In this document: positions 44,435-54,271 of the stretch, piece by piece
Layout: every line of letters begins with the position of its first letter
Numbering within the stretch: the stretch's first letter is position 1
Source of the DNA: Bacteroidales bacterium
GTDB taxonomy: Bacteria > Bacteroidota > Bacteroidia > Bacteroidales > UBA932
NCBI GenBank assembly: GCA_015060405.1
Contig: SUYN01000009.1
Span: 1 to 64,000 of the forward strand
DNA length: 64,000 nucleotides
Direction: 5' to 3'
Program-made: the position numbers and the translations under genes
The notes under the pieces: generated by a model
What the model saw: only the letters and a program-made list of their open reading frames with translations
The model's database searches: none
Told to the model about the DNA's origin: nothing

Positions 44435-45819
44435 TGGCAAACAAGATACCAAGAGTACCGGTCAGGGAGCAGGATCCCAAGGTACGTGCAACCAATTTTG
44501 AAGAGGTATGCTATGGATATGACGAGCAGGAAGCTATGCTTGAGGCGACACGCTGCCTTCATTGCAAGAATCCTCGCTGCGTGGCAGCCTGCCCTGTAAG
44601 CATCAGCATCCCGAACTTCATCGCTCAGGTCGCGGAAGGCAACTTCACGGCTGCGGCTGAAATCATTGCAAAGGACTCATCCCTGCCTGCGGTCTGCGGA
44701 CGAGTGTGCCCGCAGGAGACACAGTGCGAGGGAAGCTGTATCCTCGGTGTCAAGGGAGAACCAGTGGCTATCGGCAAGCTCGAGAGATTTGTGGCGGACT
44801 GGAGCCGTGAGAACGGCGGAGTGAAGCCGGAAATCGCACCGGCAAACGGACACAAGGTGGCTGTCATAGGAAGTGGCCCTGCAGGACTTGCATGTGCATC
44901 GGACCTTGCGAAACTCGGCTATGCAGTGACAATATTCGAGGCCCTTCATCGTCCGGGCGGAGTGCTGGAGTACGGTATTCCTGAGTTCCGTCTCCCGAAG
45001 GACAAGGTAGTTGCTCCTGAAATAGAATCGGTAAAGGCACTCGGCGTAAAGATCGAGACAAATGTTATTGCGGGACGCACCATCACCATTGACACACTTC
45101 TTGATGACGAGGGATTCGACGCAGTCTTCATCGGATCAGGCGCCGGCCTTCCTAAGTTCATGGGCATCCCTGGCGAGAACTACAACGGAGTTTTCTCTGC
45201 TAATGAGTTCCTTACCAGAAACAACCTCATGAAGGCATATCGCGATGACTACATGACACCTATCCATGCAGGGCAGAAGGTAGTCGTTGTAGGTGGAGGA
45301 AATGTGGCTATGGATGCAGCACGTACTGCCCTCCGTCTCGGTGCAGAGACTACGATCGTATACCGCCGTACAGAGAATGAGCTTCCTGCGCGTCGCGAAG
45401 AGGTACACCATGCAAAGGAGGAGGGAATCAATTTCGCCATGCTGACCAACCCTGTGGAGATCCTCGCAGATGAGAAGGGGTGGGTCCGCGCGATCAAGTG
45501 TATCAGAATGGAACTTGGAGAACCTGATGAGAGCGGCAGAAGAAGTCCGGTAGCTGTCCCTGGCTCGGAGTTCGAGATCGAGACGGAGACCGTGATCATG
45601 TCTCTCGGAACCTCTCCTAACCCTCTCATCGCCAGGACCACAGACGGTCTGGAGGTGACCCGTCGCGGCTGCCTTGTAGCCGATGAAAGGGGAGCTACCA
45701 CACGCGAGGGCGTTTTCGCCGGCGGTGATGCTGTGACAGGAGCGGCAACCGTCATCCTCGCCATGGGAGCAGGAAGAAAAGCCGCTGCAGCTATACACGA
45801 ATATATAACTTCGAAATAG
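44434..45819 (+). CDS. NfnB/SudA-like NADPH-dependent flavoprotein (often annotated gltA)
   Basis: A 461-residue flavoprotein related to the glutamate synthase small chain. N-terminal 4Fe-4S-type clusters: CLHCKNPRCVAACP and CGRVCPQETQCEGSC. FAD motif GSGPAGLACASDLAKLG and NADPH motif GGGNVAMDAARTALRLG. With the gene before it, it makes the NfnAB/SudAB complex, which exchanges electrons among NADH, NADPH and ferredoxin. No glutamate synthase large chain is near, so the bifurcating role is the better guess. ATG overlaps the upstream TAA. Confidence 0.9.
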   Translation: MANKIPRVPVREQDPKVRATNFEEVCYGYDEQEAMLEATRCLHCKNPRCVAACPVSISIPNFIAQVAEGNFTAAAEIIAKDSSLPAVCGRVCPQETQCEGSCILGVKGEPVAIGKLERFVADWSRENGGVKPEIAPANGHKVAVIGSGPAGLACASDLAKLGYAVTIFEALHRPGGVLEYGIPEFRLPKDKVVAPEIESVKALGVKIETNVIAGRTITIDTLLDDEGFDAVFIGSGAGLPKFMGIPGENYNGVFSANEFLTRNNLMKAYRDDYMTPIHAGQKVVVVGGGNVAMDAARTALRLGAETTIVYRRTENELPARREEVHHAKEEGINFAMLTNPVEILADEKGWVRAIKCIRMELGEPDESGRRSPVAVPGSEFEIETETVIMSLGTSPNPLIARTTDGLEVTRRGCLVADERGATTREGVFAGGDAVTGAATVILAMGAGRKAAAAIHEYITSK

Positions 45820-45879
45820 CCTTTCCTGCAACCTTTGCATTCATGGATGCATCTATACACGCGGAATAGACAGAATACT

Positions 45880-46308
45880 ATGAAAACGTCAACACCTTTT
45901 TTCAGATTGGCCTTCCTTCTCGGATTGTCTTCATGTTCCGCCGCTCTCTTTGATACGGTTCCGGAGTACGGTACTCCGTATGCCGAACTGGAAGTCAGGG
46001 GGCTTGTGACGGACGAAGACAGGCAGCCCGTAAAAGGCATAGCTGTAGTTTATGATAATCTGAATGATGGGCCTGACACTGTCTACACGGCAGCTGACGG
46101 AAGATTCCTGATAGAGGGAACGATGTTTCCGCGTGAAGAGATGAATCTTGTCTTCAGGGATGTTGATGGTGCAGAGAATGGCGGGACCTTCCAGACGAGG
46201 TCTGTCGACGTGAATATGGAACAGGTGGCGGACGGTCAGGGTCTATCGGACTACGGCAGGTTCGTCGGCGAGACGGAAGTCGTTCTGAAGAGAGTTCCGG
46301 AAGAATGA
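45880..46308 (+). CDS. Putative lipoprotein of the radical-SAM-associated type
   Basis: A 142-residue predicted lipoprotein (LGLSSCSAAL, Cys19). The stretch EYGTPYAELEVRGLVTDEDRQPVKGIAVV resembles the Bacteroidota lipoproteins that accompany a SPASM-type radical SAM enzyme; the fold looks like a carboxypeptidase-regulatory-like beta sandwich. No such enzyme is adjacent here. The gene ends on the base before the convergent permease stop. Confidence 0.65.
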   Translation: MKTSTPFFRLAFLLGLSSCSAALFDTVPEYGTPYAELEVRGLVTDEDRQPVKGIAVVYDNLNDGPDTVYTAADGRFLIEGTMFPREEMNLVFRDVDGAENGGTFQTRSVDVNMEQVADGQGLSDYGRFVGETEVVLKRVPEE

Positions 46309-47523
46309 TCAGGATTTCCTTCTCATTGCAGTCACGGGCAGAAGAGCTGTCAGATAGCCGATAGTGGCAACACCGGCTGCGGTGAGCAGGACGTCGCTCC
46401 AAGATAGGATTACAGGATATGCCTGGACAAGAAATTGTCCGGGCATCTTTATGAATCCGAAGTGCTGCTGAAGCAGCGACAAGGCTATTCCTGCCACAAG
46501 GCCGCCGACAAGTCCGGCCAGGGAGATCATCCAGCCTTCAAGCACGAATATCCTCCTGATCAGACCTTCCTCCGCACCCAGACTTCTCAATGTCACGATG
46601 TCATCCTTCTTGTCAATCATCAGCATGGTGAGGCTTCCGAAGATGTTGAATGATATTATTATGATGATGAATATGAGGATCATATATATAGCAGCCTTCT
46701 CATACTTGATCATCTTATAGAGGGACTCGTTCTGCTGGAAACGGTCCTTTACCTTGAAACTGTCCCCAAGCCTGGCTGCGATCTCTTCCTGAAGCCTCCT
46801 GATTTCCTTGCTGTCGGTGCCTTTGGTGACGCGGATCTCCACTGCAGAGACCTCTTCGTTGTATTCGAGAAGTTCCCTCATGGTCCTGATGGGGACAATC
46901 ATCAGTTCCTTGTCTATCTCCGTATTTATAGAGAATGTGCAGGATGGCCACAGATGCACTATCTCCACCGATGAGAGCGGATTGGACATCGACACCTTCT
47001 CCTTCCTGTTCGGATAGAAAAGTTCGATAGGGGAGGTGAAACGTGGATTTATATTCATCGAATATGCCAGACCTGCCCCCACTGCCGCCATAGGGATATC
47101 ACCTTTATGCAGGGTGAAGCTCCCTTTTATCACATAGTCCTTGAGAGGGGATTCGTCTTCATATATCCAGTCCACCCCCTTGGCCTGGGCAATGCCCTGC
47201 TGCCCGTCGTAGTTGACGAAAACCTGCTCCTGAAGCACTGTACACATGCTCTTTACAGAAGGCTGGTCATATATCCAGTCGTAGGTTTCTCCTCCGGGAA
47301 CGAAGACCTTGCCTTTGGCAGGGGTTATCATAAGGTCGGGTTCGACGTTGCTCATCATGGACCTGACAAGCGAGTCGAACCCGTTGTATACTGACAATAT
47401 TATTATGAGGGCTGCTGTGCCTACGGCCATGCCGATGGCACTTATCGCCGAAATGATGTTTATCACATTGTGTGATTTCTTGGCGAAAAGGTATCTTCCA
47501 GCTATGAAAGGTGCCAGCCTCAT
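46309..47523 (-). CDS. LolE/LolC-like ABC transporter permease (FtsX family)
   Basis: A 404-residue permease with one N-terminal helix (INIISAISAIGMAVGTAALIIILSVYNGF), a large periplasmic MacB-like domain and three C-terminal helices (about residues 275-300, 325-350 and 365-390). It matches lipoprotein-releasing permeases, which with LolD extract lipoproteins from the inner membrane. The ATPase is not adjacent. It follows rbfA by 23 nt, a common Bacteroidota arrangement. Confidence 0.85.
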   Translation of the reverse strand: MRLAPFIAGRYLFAKKSHNVINIISAISAIGMAVGTAALIIILSVYNGFDSLVRSMMSNVEPDLMITPAKGKVFVPGGETYDWIYDQPSVKSMCTVLQEQVFVNYDGQQGIAQAKGVDWIYEDESPLKDYVIKGSFTLHKGDIPMAAVGAGLAYSMNINPRFTSPIELFYPNRKEKVSMSNPLSSVEIVHLWPSCTFSINTEIDKELMIVPIRTMRELLEYNEEVSAVEIRVTKGTDSKEIRRLQEEIAARLGDSFKVKDRFQQNESLYKMIKYEKAAIYMILIFIIIIISFNIFGSLTMLMIDKKDDIVTLRSLGAEEGLIRRIFVLEGWMISLAGLVGGLVAGIALSLLQQHFGFIKMPGQFLVQAYPVILSWSDVLLTAAGVATIGYLTALLPVTAMRRKS

Positions 47524-47546
47524 GAATATGGTCCGGAGGATATTCC

Positions 47547-47897
47547 TTATTTCTTGAGGAGTTCCTCGATGTGCTCTACGTAATCGAGGGAGCTGTCAAG
47601 GTAGAATATGATTTCCGGCACTATGCGGAGCTGCTTGCCCATCTTGCCGCCGAGTTCTCCGCGCAATGCCTTGCCGTTCTCCTCCAGTGCCGCCATCACA
47701 GGCTCTGCCTTATCTGAAGGGAACACGCTGACGTATATCTTGGCTACAGAAAGGTCCGGGCTGACCTTTACTCCGCTTACCGACACAAGCGCGCCGCCGA
47801 AAGCGGCCATCCCCTTGCTGCGGATGATCTCAGCCATCACTTTCTGTATCTCCTTGGCAACCTTCAGCTGCCTTGTGCTTTCAATATTCCTTTCCAT
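47547..47897 (-). CDS. rbfA: Ribosome-binding factor A
   Basis: A 116-residue KH-fold protein that binds the 30S subunit during 16S maturation and cold adaptation. Signatures: STRQLKVAKEIQKVMAEIIR, SVSGVKVSPDLSVAKIYVSVF and LRGELGGKMGKQLRIVPEIIFYLDSSLDY. It lies between tyrS and the permease gene on the same strand. Confidence 0.94.
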   Translation of the reverse strand: MERNIESTRQLKVAKEIQKVMAEIIRSKGMAAFGGALVSVSGVKVSPDLSVAKIYVSVFPSDKAEPVMAALEENGKALRGELGGKMGKQLRIVPEIIFYLDSSLDYVEHIEELLKK

Positions 47898-47916
47898 TGT
47901 TTACCTCTTACAGGAA

Positions 47917-49206
47917 TTAAACTGTCTTGATGATGAAGTAGTTCTTCTTTCCTTTCTGTGCAAGGATGTACCGGCCGTTGATGAAGGACTCGCTGCCGAT
48001 CTGTGCGTTGATGTCATTCACCTTTTCCTTGTTTATGCTTACGCCGTTGGCCTGTATCATCTTGCGGCACTCTCCCTTTGAAGGGAACACCTGTGATTCG
48101 GCTGCAAGAAGGTCGATCACTCCGAGAGGGAACTTCTCTGCAGGTACCTCAAATGTAGGCACACCGTCAAATACTGCAAGGAATGTCTTCTCGTCAAGAC
48201 CCATCAGGGCGTCCTTTGTCGCATTACCGAAGAGCATCTGTGATGCGGCCACTGCGTTCTCGTACTCCTTCGCACCGTGTACCATAGTGGTCACTTCCTT
48301 GGCCAGAAGCTTCTGGAGCTCTCTTCTCTCCGGAGCCTCAAGATGCTGTGCTATTGCAGTCTCGACTTCCTCTCTTGTGAGCATCGTGAAGATCTTGATG
48401 TACTTCTGGGCGTCAGCATCCGATACATTAAGCCAGAACTGGTAGAACTGGTATGGGGATGTGCGTTCCGGATCGAGCCAGATGTTACCGCTCTCGGTCT
48501 TTCCGAACTTTCCGCCGTCAGCCTTGGTGATGAGAGGACATGTGAGAGCATAGGCCTCGCCTCCGAGCTTGCGTCTGATGAGCTCCGTTCCGGTGGTGAT
48601 GTTGCCCCACTGGTCGCTGCCTCCCATCTGGAGGGTACATCCCTTGTGCTCGTAAAGGTAAAGGAAGTCATAGCCCTGGAGGAGCTGGTAGGTGAACTCT
48701 GTGAATGACATTCCTTCACGTGACTCTGAAGAAAGCCTCTTCTTCACGGAATCCTTTGCCATCATGTAGTTTACCGTGATGTGCTTTCCTATGTCGCGTG
48801 CGAAGTTGAGGAAAGAGTAGCCTTTCATCCAGTCGTAGTTGTTCACAAGCTCAGCCTTGTTCTCGATGTCAGACTCGAAGTCAAGGAAGATGGACAGCTG
48901 CTTCTTGATGCCGGCCACATTGTGGTTGAGAGTCTCCTCGTCAAGGAGGTTGCGCTCCTGTGACTTCATGGAAGGGTCGCCGATCATGCCGGTAGCGCCG
49001 CCGACGAGAGCGATAGGCTTGTGTCCGCAGTTCTGGAAATGCTTCAGTATCATGATTCCGACCATGTGCCCGATGTGGAGAGAGTCGGCAGTAGGGTCAA
49101 TGCCCACATAGGCCGCTGTCGGGCCTTCCATCAGTTTTTCCTCAGTACCCGGCATGATGTCCTGGATCATGCCTCTCCATCTGAGTTCCTCTACAAAATT
49201 CTTCAT
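47917..49206 (-). CDS. tyrS: Tyrosyl-tRNA synthetase
   Basis: A class I synthetase of 429 residues. The HIGH motif is LHIGHMVG and the KMSKS-equivalent is KFGKTES; the tyrosine pocket region [12 protein letters not shown] is present. A C-terminal S4-like RNA-binding domain ends the protein. No TAnnTTTG box lies in the 25-nt gap to the fucosidase gene, so tyrS may be read from the promoter at 51350. Confidence 0.96.
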   Translation of the reverse strand: MKNFVEELRWRGMIQDIMPGTEEKLMEGPTAAYVGIDPTADSLHIGHMVGIMILKHFQNCGHKPIALVGGATGMIGDPSMKSQERNLLDEETLNHNVAGIKKQLSIFLDFESDIENKAELVNNYDWMKGYSFLNFARDIGKHITVNYMMAKDSVKKRLSSESREGMSFTEFTYQLLQGYDFLYLYEHKGCTLQMGGSDQWGNITTGTELIRRKLGGEAYALTCPLITKADGGKFGKTESGNIWLDPERTSPYQFYQFWLNVSDADAQKYIKIFTMLTREEVETAIAQHLEAPERRELQKLLAKEVTTMVHGAKEYENAVAASQMLFGNATKDALMGLDEKTFLAVFDGVPTFEVPAEKFPLGVIDLLAAESQVFPSKGECRKMIQANGVSINKEKVNDINAQIGSESFINGRYILAQKGKKNYFIIKTV

Positions 49207-49231
49207 ATCTTTATTCTTTATTCCATTATTT

Positions 49232-51328
49232 CTACTTTGTGAATATCATGTAATTGTGCAGCTCTGCATCGTGGTGCGGAGTGCCTTCCGGACCGGTCCA
49301 CAGCCTTATCTTCTCCGAGCCCTTGCCTTTTCCGAGGCTCACTGTCTTGCGGTACAGGAACTGCTTGGGATCAAGCTCCATGTAGCAGTCCACCCTGTTT
49401 TCAAAGCGGTTGAAAGAGCGTAGGACCACCTCGTTCCTGCCCTTCTTCAGTTTCAGGAGCACCGATTCCTTGCGTGACTGTGTTCCGTACGGATTCATAT
49501 GCTTCATCACAGTCTCGCCGTTGAGCATCACTTCCACACCGTTGCCCGCTTCAATCTCAATGAGCTTGTAACCTGCTGTGGACGCATATATCGCGCCCTT
49601 CACAAGAATGCTCTGCATAGGCCTGATCTTAAGACCGCGGAGCTCGTCAGGAGTACACATCTTCATTTGAGTGCGGTTCGCATCGTAAAGCTCCGAAAGG
49701 TCTGTCTCGAAGGTCTGGTCCGCTATCTTGCAGAAAGCCAGTTCGGTAATCCTGCTGTTGGTCCTTGCATCTACATCCAGGAAGTTCAGTTCGGCAGACA
49801 CCTGCTTGTCAAGGTTGAGGTCGAGGTGCTTTCCGTCAACGGTGAGGGTTATGGTCTTTCCGAGAGACTCCTTTGAGTAATAGATGTAAAGATTGCGTAT
49901 CTGGCTCCTGTTGATTGTCCAGCTGTAGCCGGTCTCGCTTCTGTAGCTTGTGTAAAGGTCAAAACCGGAATGACTGTAATCCATGGATGCATTGTCCTTG
50001 TCGAGGATGATGCCCTTGCGCTGGGCCTTCATGTTGTTCTGTGTCTGGATCCTGTACTTGTAGGTCGCTTCCAGCACCTTTATCGCGTTCCTGTCCTCGA
50101 ACCACTCTTTGCTGACCTTGATGACGTTGCCTTTCTTTGTCCCCTTGAACTTCAGGCCCTTGACCGAAGTCATCCTGTTGCTTGCAACTGATGGAATGAT
50201 GATCTCACCCTTGGCAGGGTACTCCCCGCTGAGGATGATGTACATCGTCTTGTTCTTTGTGGTGATGTGACCCCAGTCAAACTCTTCTTCGAAAGGAGAC
50301 GGGTCGGTGTCGTATATCGCATTGCCGTTTGTTTCAAGCCATTCTCCGATCCTCGTGAGGACTATCCTTTCAAACTGCTCCATGCGCCCGTTCTTGTCCA
50401 GGCTGACATTCAGAACGTAGTTTCCTCCGTCTGATGCGGTTGATATGAGACCCCTCAGCTTGTCTGAAATCTTGTCGCTCACATTGCCTTTGTACTGCCA
50501 TCCCCTCCAGCCCCAGGTGTCATGGAACATGGGTGACAGTGCCTGCCATGGTTCGTCTATATCCTCGCTCTTGCGGTCGGATGTTAGCGCAAAGTCAAAG
50601 CAGTCGTTTCCAAGGCGGTCACTTATCATGCATGACGGCTGGAACTTCTTTATCAGGTCGTACAGTTCCTGGCTCTGTGCCGGAGTCAGCGAGCCCATGT
50701 CGAACCAGAACTCGGAGATGTCTCCATACTTCAGCACAAGTTCCTGCACCTGCTCCATGTTCTCCTTGTGGAGCGAATCGGAAATCTTGTCAGCATTGTG
50801 GCTTGATATGTGGCTTCCGTAAGGGGAATGCCAGTCCAGAAGAGAAAAGTAGATTCCGAACTTAAGCCCCTCTTTCCTGCATGCTTCTGACAGTTCCATC
50901 ACAAAATCCCTTCCTGACGGCGTCGCATCTACGCTGTTGAAGTCTGTCGTCTCCGTGCCGAACATGCAGAATCCGTCATGATGCCTTGCAGTGAAGATTA
51001 TGGATCTCATGCCGGCTTTCTTCGCTATGCCCGCAAGTTCCTCCGCATTGAACCCTTCAGGATTGAATGCATCTGCAACCTCCTCGTACACATCGTAATA
51101 AATTCCTGCTGCAGACTGGATCATCTCGCTTCCCTTGTCAGTTACAGGAACTCCGTTCCACATTCCGTCAAGGTGTGAATAGAGACCGAAATGGATGAAC
51201 ATGGAATATCTGTCTCCTTCCCACCTCTTGAACGACTCGGTCATCTTGAACATGTCACGGTCTATCGCTGACATGGTCAGGCTGGAGAGAAGGATCCCTA
51301 TTGTTACGCTTAGTGTCTTGATGCTCAT
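49232..51328 (-). CDS. Secreted alpha-L-fucosidase, family GH29
   Basis: A 698-residue exported glycosidase that removes terminal alpha-L-fucose from glycans. Signal peptide (cut near TMSA), then the GH29 barrel: [26 protein letters not shown], and the nucleophile D210 in [16 protein letters not shown] follows. C-terminal beta domains (about residues 350-698) may bind carbohydrate. There is no SusC/SusD pair beside it. It has its own promoter and lies 25 nt ahead of tyrS. ATG 51328 was chosen over an upstream ATG because the signal peptide starts here. Confidence 0.9.
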   Translation of the reverse strand: MSIKTLSVTIGILLSSLTMSAIDRDMFKMTESFKRWEGDRYSMFIHFGLYSHLDGMWNGVPVTDKGSEMIQSAAGIYYDVYEEVADAFNPEGFNAEELAGIAKKAGMRSIIFTARHHDGFCMFGTETTDFNSVDATPSGRDFVMELSEACRKEGLKFGIYFSLLDWHSPYGSHISSHNADKISDSLHKENMEQVQELVLKYGDISEFWFDMGSLTPAQSQELYDLIKKFQPSCMISDRLGNDCFDFALTSDRKSEDIDEPWQALSPMFHDTWGWRGWQYKGNVSDKISDKLRGLISTASDGGNYVLNVSLDKNGRMEQFERIVLTRIGEWLETNGNAIYDTDPSPFEEEFDWGHITTKNKTMYIILSGEYPAKGEIIIPSVASNRMTSVKGLKFKGTKKGNVIKVSKEWFEDRNAIKVLEATYKYRIQTQNNMKAQRKGIILDKDNASMDYSHSGFDLYTSYRSETGYSWTINRSQIRNLYIYYSKESLGKTITLTVDGKHLDLNLDKQVSAELNFLDVDARTNSRITELAFCKIADQTFETDLSELYDANRTQMKMCTPDELRGLKIRPMQSILVKGAIYASTAGYKLIEIEAGNGVEVMLNGETVMKHMNPYGTQSRKESVLLKLKKGRNEVVLRSFNRFENRVDCYMELDPKQFLYRKTVSLGKGKGSEKIRLWTGPEGTPHHDAELHNYMIFTK

Positions 51329-51349
51329 AGATGTTTCAATTACAACCCA

Positions 51350-51357
51350 CAAAGATA
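51350..51357 (-). promoter_or_regulatory. -7 box for fucosidase (and probably tyrS-rbfA-lolE-like)
   Basis: On the minus strand TATCTTTG is a full match to TAnnTTTG, 22 nt before the fucosidase ATG and just after a strong terminator. Confidence 0.7.
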
Positions 51358-51372
51358 TACATTTTATATGAT

Positions 51373-51408
51373 AAAAAGGCTGTTAAAGAAAACTTTAACA
51401 GCCTTTTT
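51373..51408 (-). terminator. Terminator after tpiA and the M49-like peptidase
   Basis: AAAAAGGCTGTTAAAG (51373-51388) and CTTTAACAGCCTTTTT (51393-51408) pair perfectly over 16 bp with an AAAA loop. On the minus strand it lies 15 nt after the peptidase stop and ends in T residues. Confidence 0.92.
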
Positions 51409-51423
51409 GAGGGTGTGACGCCG

Positions 51424-53022
51424 CTACCAGACGAAGTCGAATCTGATGTCGCGAGGAATGCCGAGAGAGTTGACCTTTGCAACGTCAGCTGCAAGGGCTT
51501 CTCCTATGCTTGCGTTCTCAGCTGCATAGGCCTTGGCGAACTCATAGTTTCCGTCTCCCTGTGTGGTGAGGACGAGCTCTGCCCATGAACTGATGCACTC
51601 AAGCGCCTTCTCGAAGTCGATGTGGTAGGTGCCGTCTTCGTTGCGTGTGAAGGCTTTGTGCTCCTCCATATAGTTGTAGCACATCATGTTGGCCTTTCCA
51701 TGTGAGGAAGCGGCTCCGAAACGTACTGAACGGACGATTCCTCCGATGAATGTGGTGATTGCCTGCTCCTTGGTAACCGCTGTGATCTCGCCCATGTCGA
51801 TGAGGGTGTTCACGAGGTAGAGACCCACGATGTCTGCCTTGGCCTCTTCCCATGAAGTCTTCTGGTCTCCCATTGCCTGGTCGACCGTGCCTTTGCCGTT
51901 GATGGTCTGCTTGACGCCGAGGCCGTGAGCCACCTCATGGAAGGTCACATTCCAGAAGAAGGCGTCAGAATTGAGGTACTGCTGCTGTTCAGGTTCGATG
52001 AGCGCCTGGCCTATAGGGATGACTATCTTGTTGAACTTCGCATCCATGCTGTTCTTCAGCTGAAGGCGGCGTGCGCCCTTTGCAGCGTGTACGCGTTCGT
52101 CGTTAGGAAGATTTATGGCTATGGTCTTGCTGCCGGCGTTGCAGTCTCCTGCATAGAAGATCGCGTCATAGACATTGAGGTCAGATGAGGTGCCTGGCAC
52201 GAAAGTCTTGTATTCAGGAGCGCAAGGAAGCTGGGTCTGGAGGTAAGGAAGCATGGACACGAACTTCTCGAGGTCTGCGCTTCTCTTCTCGTCCTTCAGG
52301 AGGATGAATGCCTCGTAGGAAGCCTTGGCTTCATTGAACTTGTCGTCATAGTTTTCGATAGGACCTACGACGAAGTCTATCCTGCTGTCCTTCATGTCCA
52401 TCCATGCGAGGTCGCTGGCGAGGTAGTCATCCGTGCGGAAAGCCTTGATCCTTTCGGTGAGGTAGTTCTTGAAGCCCTCGTTGTCAGACAGAGCGATGGC
52501 CTGCTCCATGTAGCCGATGATCTTGTCGAGGTGCTCCTTGTACTCGTCGCGGTACCATACGGTCTTGAGAGAACCGTCATCGTTGCGGCGGATCACGGTG
52601 TAGAGGCTGAGCTTGTCCGGGTCATCGAATGCCGCAAACTCTTCCGCAGTGATGTCCTGCGGGTAGTAGTTGCATCCGAGAGGCTTTGCTCCGACTCCTT
52701 CGATGAAAGGCCTGTTGTCGTCCAGACGGTCCCATGGTCCGTAGTGAAGCATGGCGAAGTCGCGGACAGCCGGATCCTTGATGGCTTCCATTTCAGCCTT
52801 GTCGCCATAGGTCTGGAGCCAGAAGAGATTGTCGCATTCTACAGCTGCGAGACGAAGAATATCAACGATCTCCCTCTCCTGCGGCGTCAGCTGCTCCAGA
52901 AGCGGCGAGGTCATCTCCACCACTGCATATTCATCAACCTTTGCTCTTATTGCTGCGTCCTCCTTTGGAGCACAAGCAGCCACTGCAATGGCAGCGGCTG
53001 CAATGATAAATGTGTTCTTCAT
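51424..53022 (-). CDS. M49-like zinc peptidase lipoprotein (dipeptidyl-peptidase III group, HExxH variant)
   Basis: A 532-residue predicted lipoprotein (AVAACAPKED). The zinc site is HEVAH (H362, H366) and the third ligand motif EEAKAD (E392-D397) lies 30 residues downstream, the spacing pattern of the M49 group. Classical DPP III has HECLGH with one extra residue; this protein has the shorter HExxH. Substrate is unknown; short peptides are likely. It lies 8 nt after tpiA and ends at a strong terminator. Confidence 0.82.
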   Translation of the reverse strand: MKNTFIIAAAAIAVAACAPKEDAAIRAKVDEYAVVEMTSPLLEQLTPQEREIVDILRLAAVECDNLFWLQTYGDKAEMEAIKDPAVRDFAMLHYGPWDRLDDNRPFIEGVGAKPLGCNYYPQDITAEEFAAFDDPDKLSLYTVIRRNDDGSLKTVWYRDEYKEHLDKIIGYMEQAIALSDNEGFKNYLTERIKAFRTDDYLASDLAWMDMKDSRIDFVVGPIENYDDKFNEAKASYEAFILLKDEKRSADLEKFVSMLPYLQTQLPCAPEYKTFVPGTSSDLNVYDAIFYAGDCNAGSKTIAINLPNDERVHAAKGARRLQLKNSMDAKFNKIVIPIGQALIEPEQQQYLNSDAFFWNVTFHEVAHGLGVKQTINGKGTVDQAMGDQKTSWEEAKADIVGLYLVNTLIDMGEITAVTKEQAITTFIGGIVRSVRFGAASSHGKANMMCYNYMEEHKAFTRNEDGTYHIDFEKALECISSWAELVLTTQGDGNYEFAKAYAAENASIGEALAADVAKVNSLGIPRDIRFDFVW

Positions 53023-53030
53023 ACCGGAAA

Positions 53031-53783
53031 TCAGAATGATACTGCGATACCGATGAAGTCTTCAGCCTTGAGGGCTGCGCCTCCGATGAGACCGCCGTCG
53101 ATGTCAGGACATGCGAAAAGCTCCTTTGCATTTGATGGCTTGCAAGAACCGCCGTAAAGGATCGAGATCTCCTCAGCGAGCCCGCCAAACTTCTCTGCCA
53201 GTACCTTGCGGATCTCTGCGTGGATCTCCTGAGCCTGCTCTGCAGTTGCAGTGAGACCTGTACCGATGGCCCAAACTGGCTCGTAAGCTACGATCACGTT
53301 TGCCATCTGCTCCGGAGTGAGCTCGAAAAGGACGTTCTTTACCTGCTCTGTAACGACCTCGAAGTGACGTCCGGCCTCGCGCTCTTCCTTCTTCTCACCG
53401 ATGCAGAAGATAGGTGAAAGGCCCTGTGCAAGAGCGAGCTTCACCTTCTCTACGAGCTTTGCGTCAGTCTCGCCATAGTACTCTCTTCTCTCAGAGTGGC
53501 CGAGGATCACGTACTCGCAACCTACGCCTGCAAGCATGTTCACTGCAACCTCACCTGTGTATGCGCCCTTCTCCTTGTCTGCGCAGTTCTGTGATGAAAG
53601 TCCGATTGCTGTGCCCTTTACGACCTCAGCTACAGGGTAGAGGTGTGTGAAAGGAGGAGCGATGATAAGTTTTACATCAGCCGGTACCTGTGCTGCGGCT
53701 GCAACGACATCCTTTGCGAGCTGTACGCCCTCTGCAACTGTAGTGTTCATTTTCCAGTTGCCTGCTACAATGTGTTTTCTCAT
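53031..53783 (-). CDS. tpiA: Triosephosphate isomerase
   Basis: Interconverts dihydroxyacetone phosphate and glyceraldehyde 3-phosphate in glycolysis. 250 residues starting [13 protein letters not shown] (catalytic Lys), with histidine in [10 protein letters not shown], glutamate in [12 protein letters not shown] and the phosphate loop near [14 protein letters not shown] 53783 matches the family start; the frame is open for 18 more codons upstream but passes through the leader. It is the first gene of a two-gene unit with the peptidase. Confidence 0.97.
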   Translation of the reverse strand: MRKHIVAGNWKMNTTVAEGVQLAKDVVAAAAQVPADVKLIIAPPFTHLYPVAEVVKGTAIGLSSQNCADKEKGAYTGEVAVNMLAGVGCEYVILGHSERREYYGETDAKLVEKVKLALAQGLSPIFCIGEKKEEREAGRHFEVVTEQVKNVLFELTPEQMANVIVAYEPVWAIGTGLTATAEQAQEIHAEIRKVLAEKFGGLAEEISILYGGSCKPSNAKELFACPDIDGGLIGGAALKAEDFIGIAVSF

Positions 53784-53854
53784 TTCTTTAAATATTAAAA
53801 TTGTCTGATATTTCCTTTGATGCCCACGGCCTTTCATTACCGTGAAAAGCGGTG

Positions 53855-53862
53855 CAAATTTA
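53855..53862 (-). promoter_or_regulatory. -7 box for tpiA
   Basis: On the minus strand TAAATTTG matches TAnnTTTG, about 70 nt before tpiA and just past the stop of the upstream lipoprotein gene. Confidence 0.65.
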
Positions 53863-53865
53863 CAA

Positions 53866-54267
53866 TTATAATTCTTGAATTACAACCCCGATGTCCTTCG
53901 AATCGTTCCACATCCAGATCTTTCCCTTGCTGTCGATCCTGTGGACCTCGAACTCAAGGTTGCTTTCTCTGCGGATGTCATCCGTAGTGGTCCATGTCAC
54001 CGTCGCACGCAGCTCCTGACCCTCGTATGTGGGTTTCGTGTCGCATTTCACGACGAACCAGTCTGCAAGATCGTCATCGTACACGCGGTACTCGTTGTCT
54101 GTGGTGTTGTGGGCCATCTGACAGGTCAGCGGGTCATAGCTCATCTGCAGCACTCCCTTTACTGTGATGGAAAGGTCGCTGCGCGTCAACAGTATCTCGT
54201 CGATGTCGTACGGCTGGCATCCTGCCAGCGCTACAATCGTCAATATGATATATGTCAGTCTCTTCAT
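53866..54267 (-). CDS. Small lipoprotein of unknown function
   Basis: A 133-residue predicted lipoprotein ([14 protein letters not shown]). The rest is mixed beta sequence with two cysteines (TCQM, KCDT) and no recognised family. ATG 54267 lies 4 nt after the stop of the M6-like peptidase gene, so the two are probably co-translated; an ATG at 54282 would overlap that gene. The link suggests an accessory or partner role, which is inference. Confidence 0.7.
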   Translation of the reverse strand: MKRLTYIILTIVALAGCQPYDIDEILLTRSDLSITVKGVLQMSYDPLTCQMAHNTTDNEYRVYDDDLADWFVVKCDTKPTYEGQELRATVTWTTTDDIRRESNLEFEVHRIDSKGKIWMWNDSKDIGVVIQEL

Positions 54268-54271
54268 GCTC

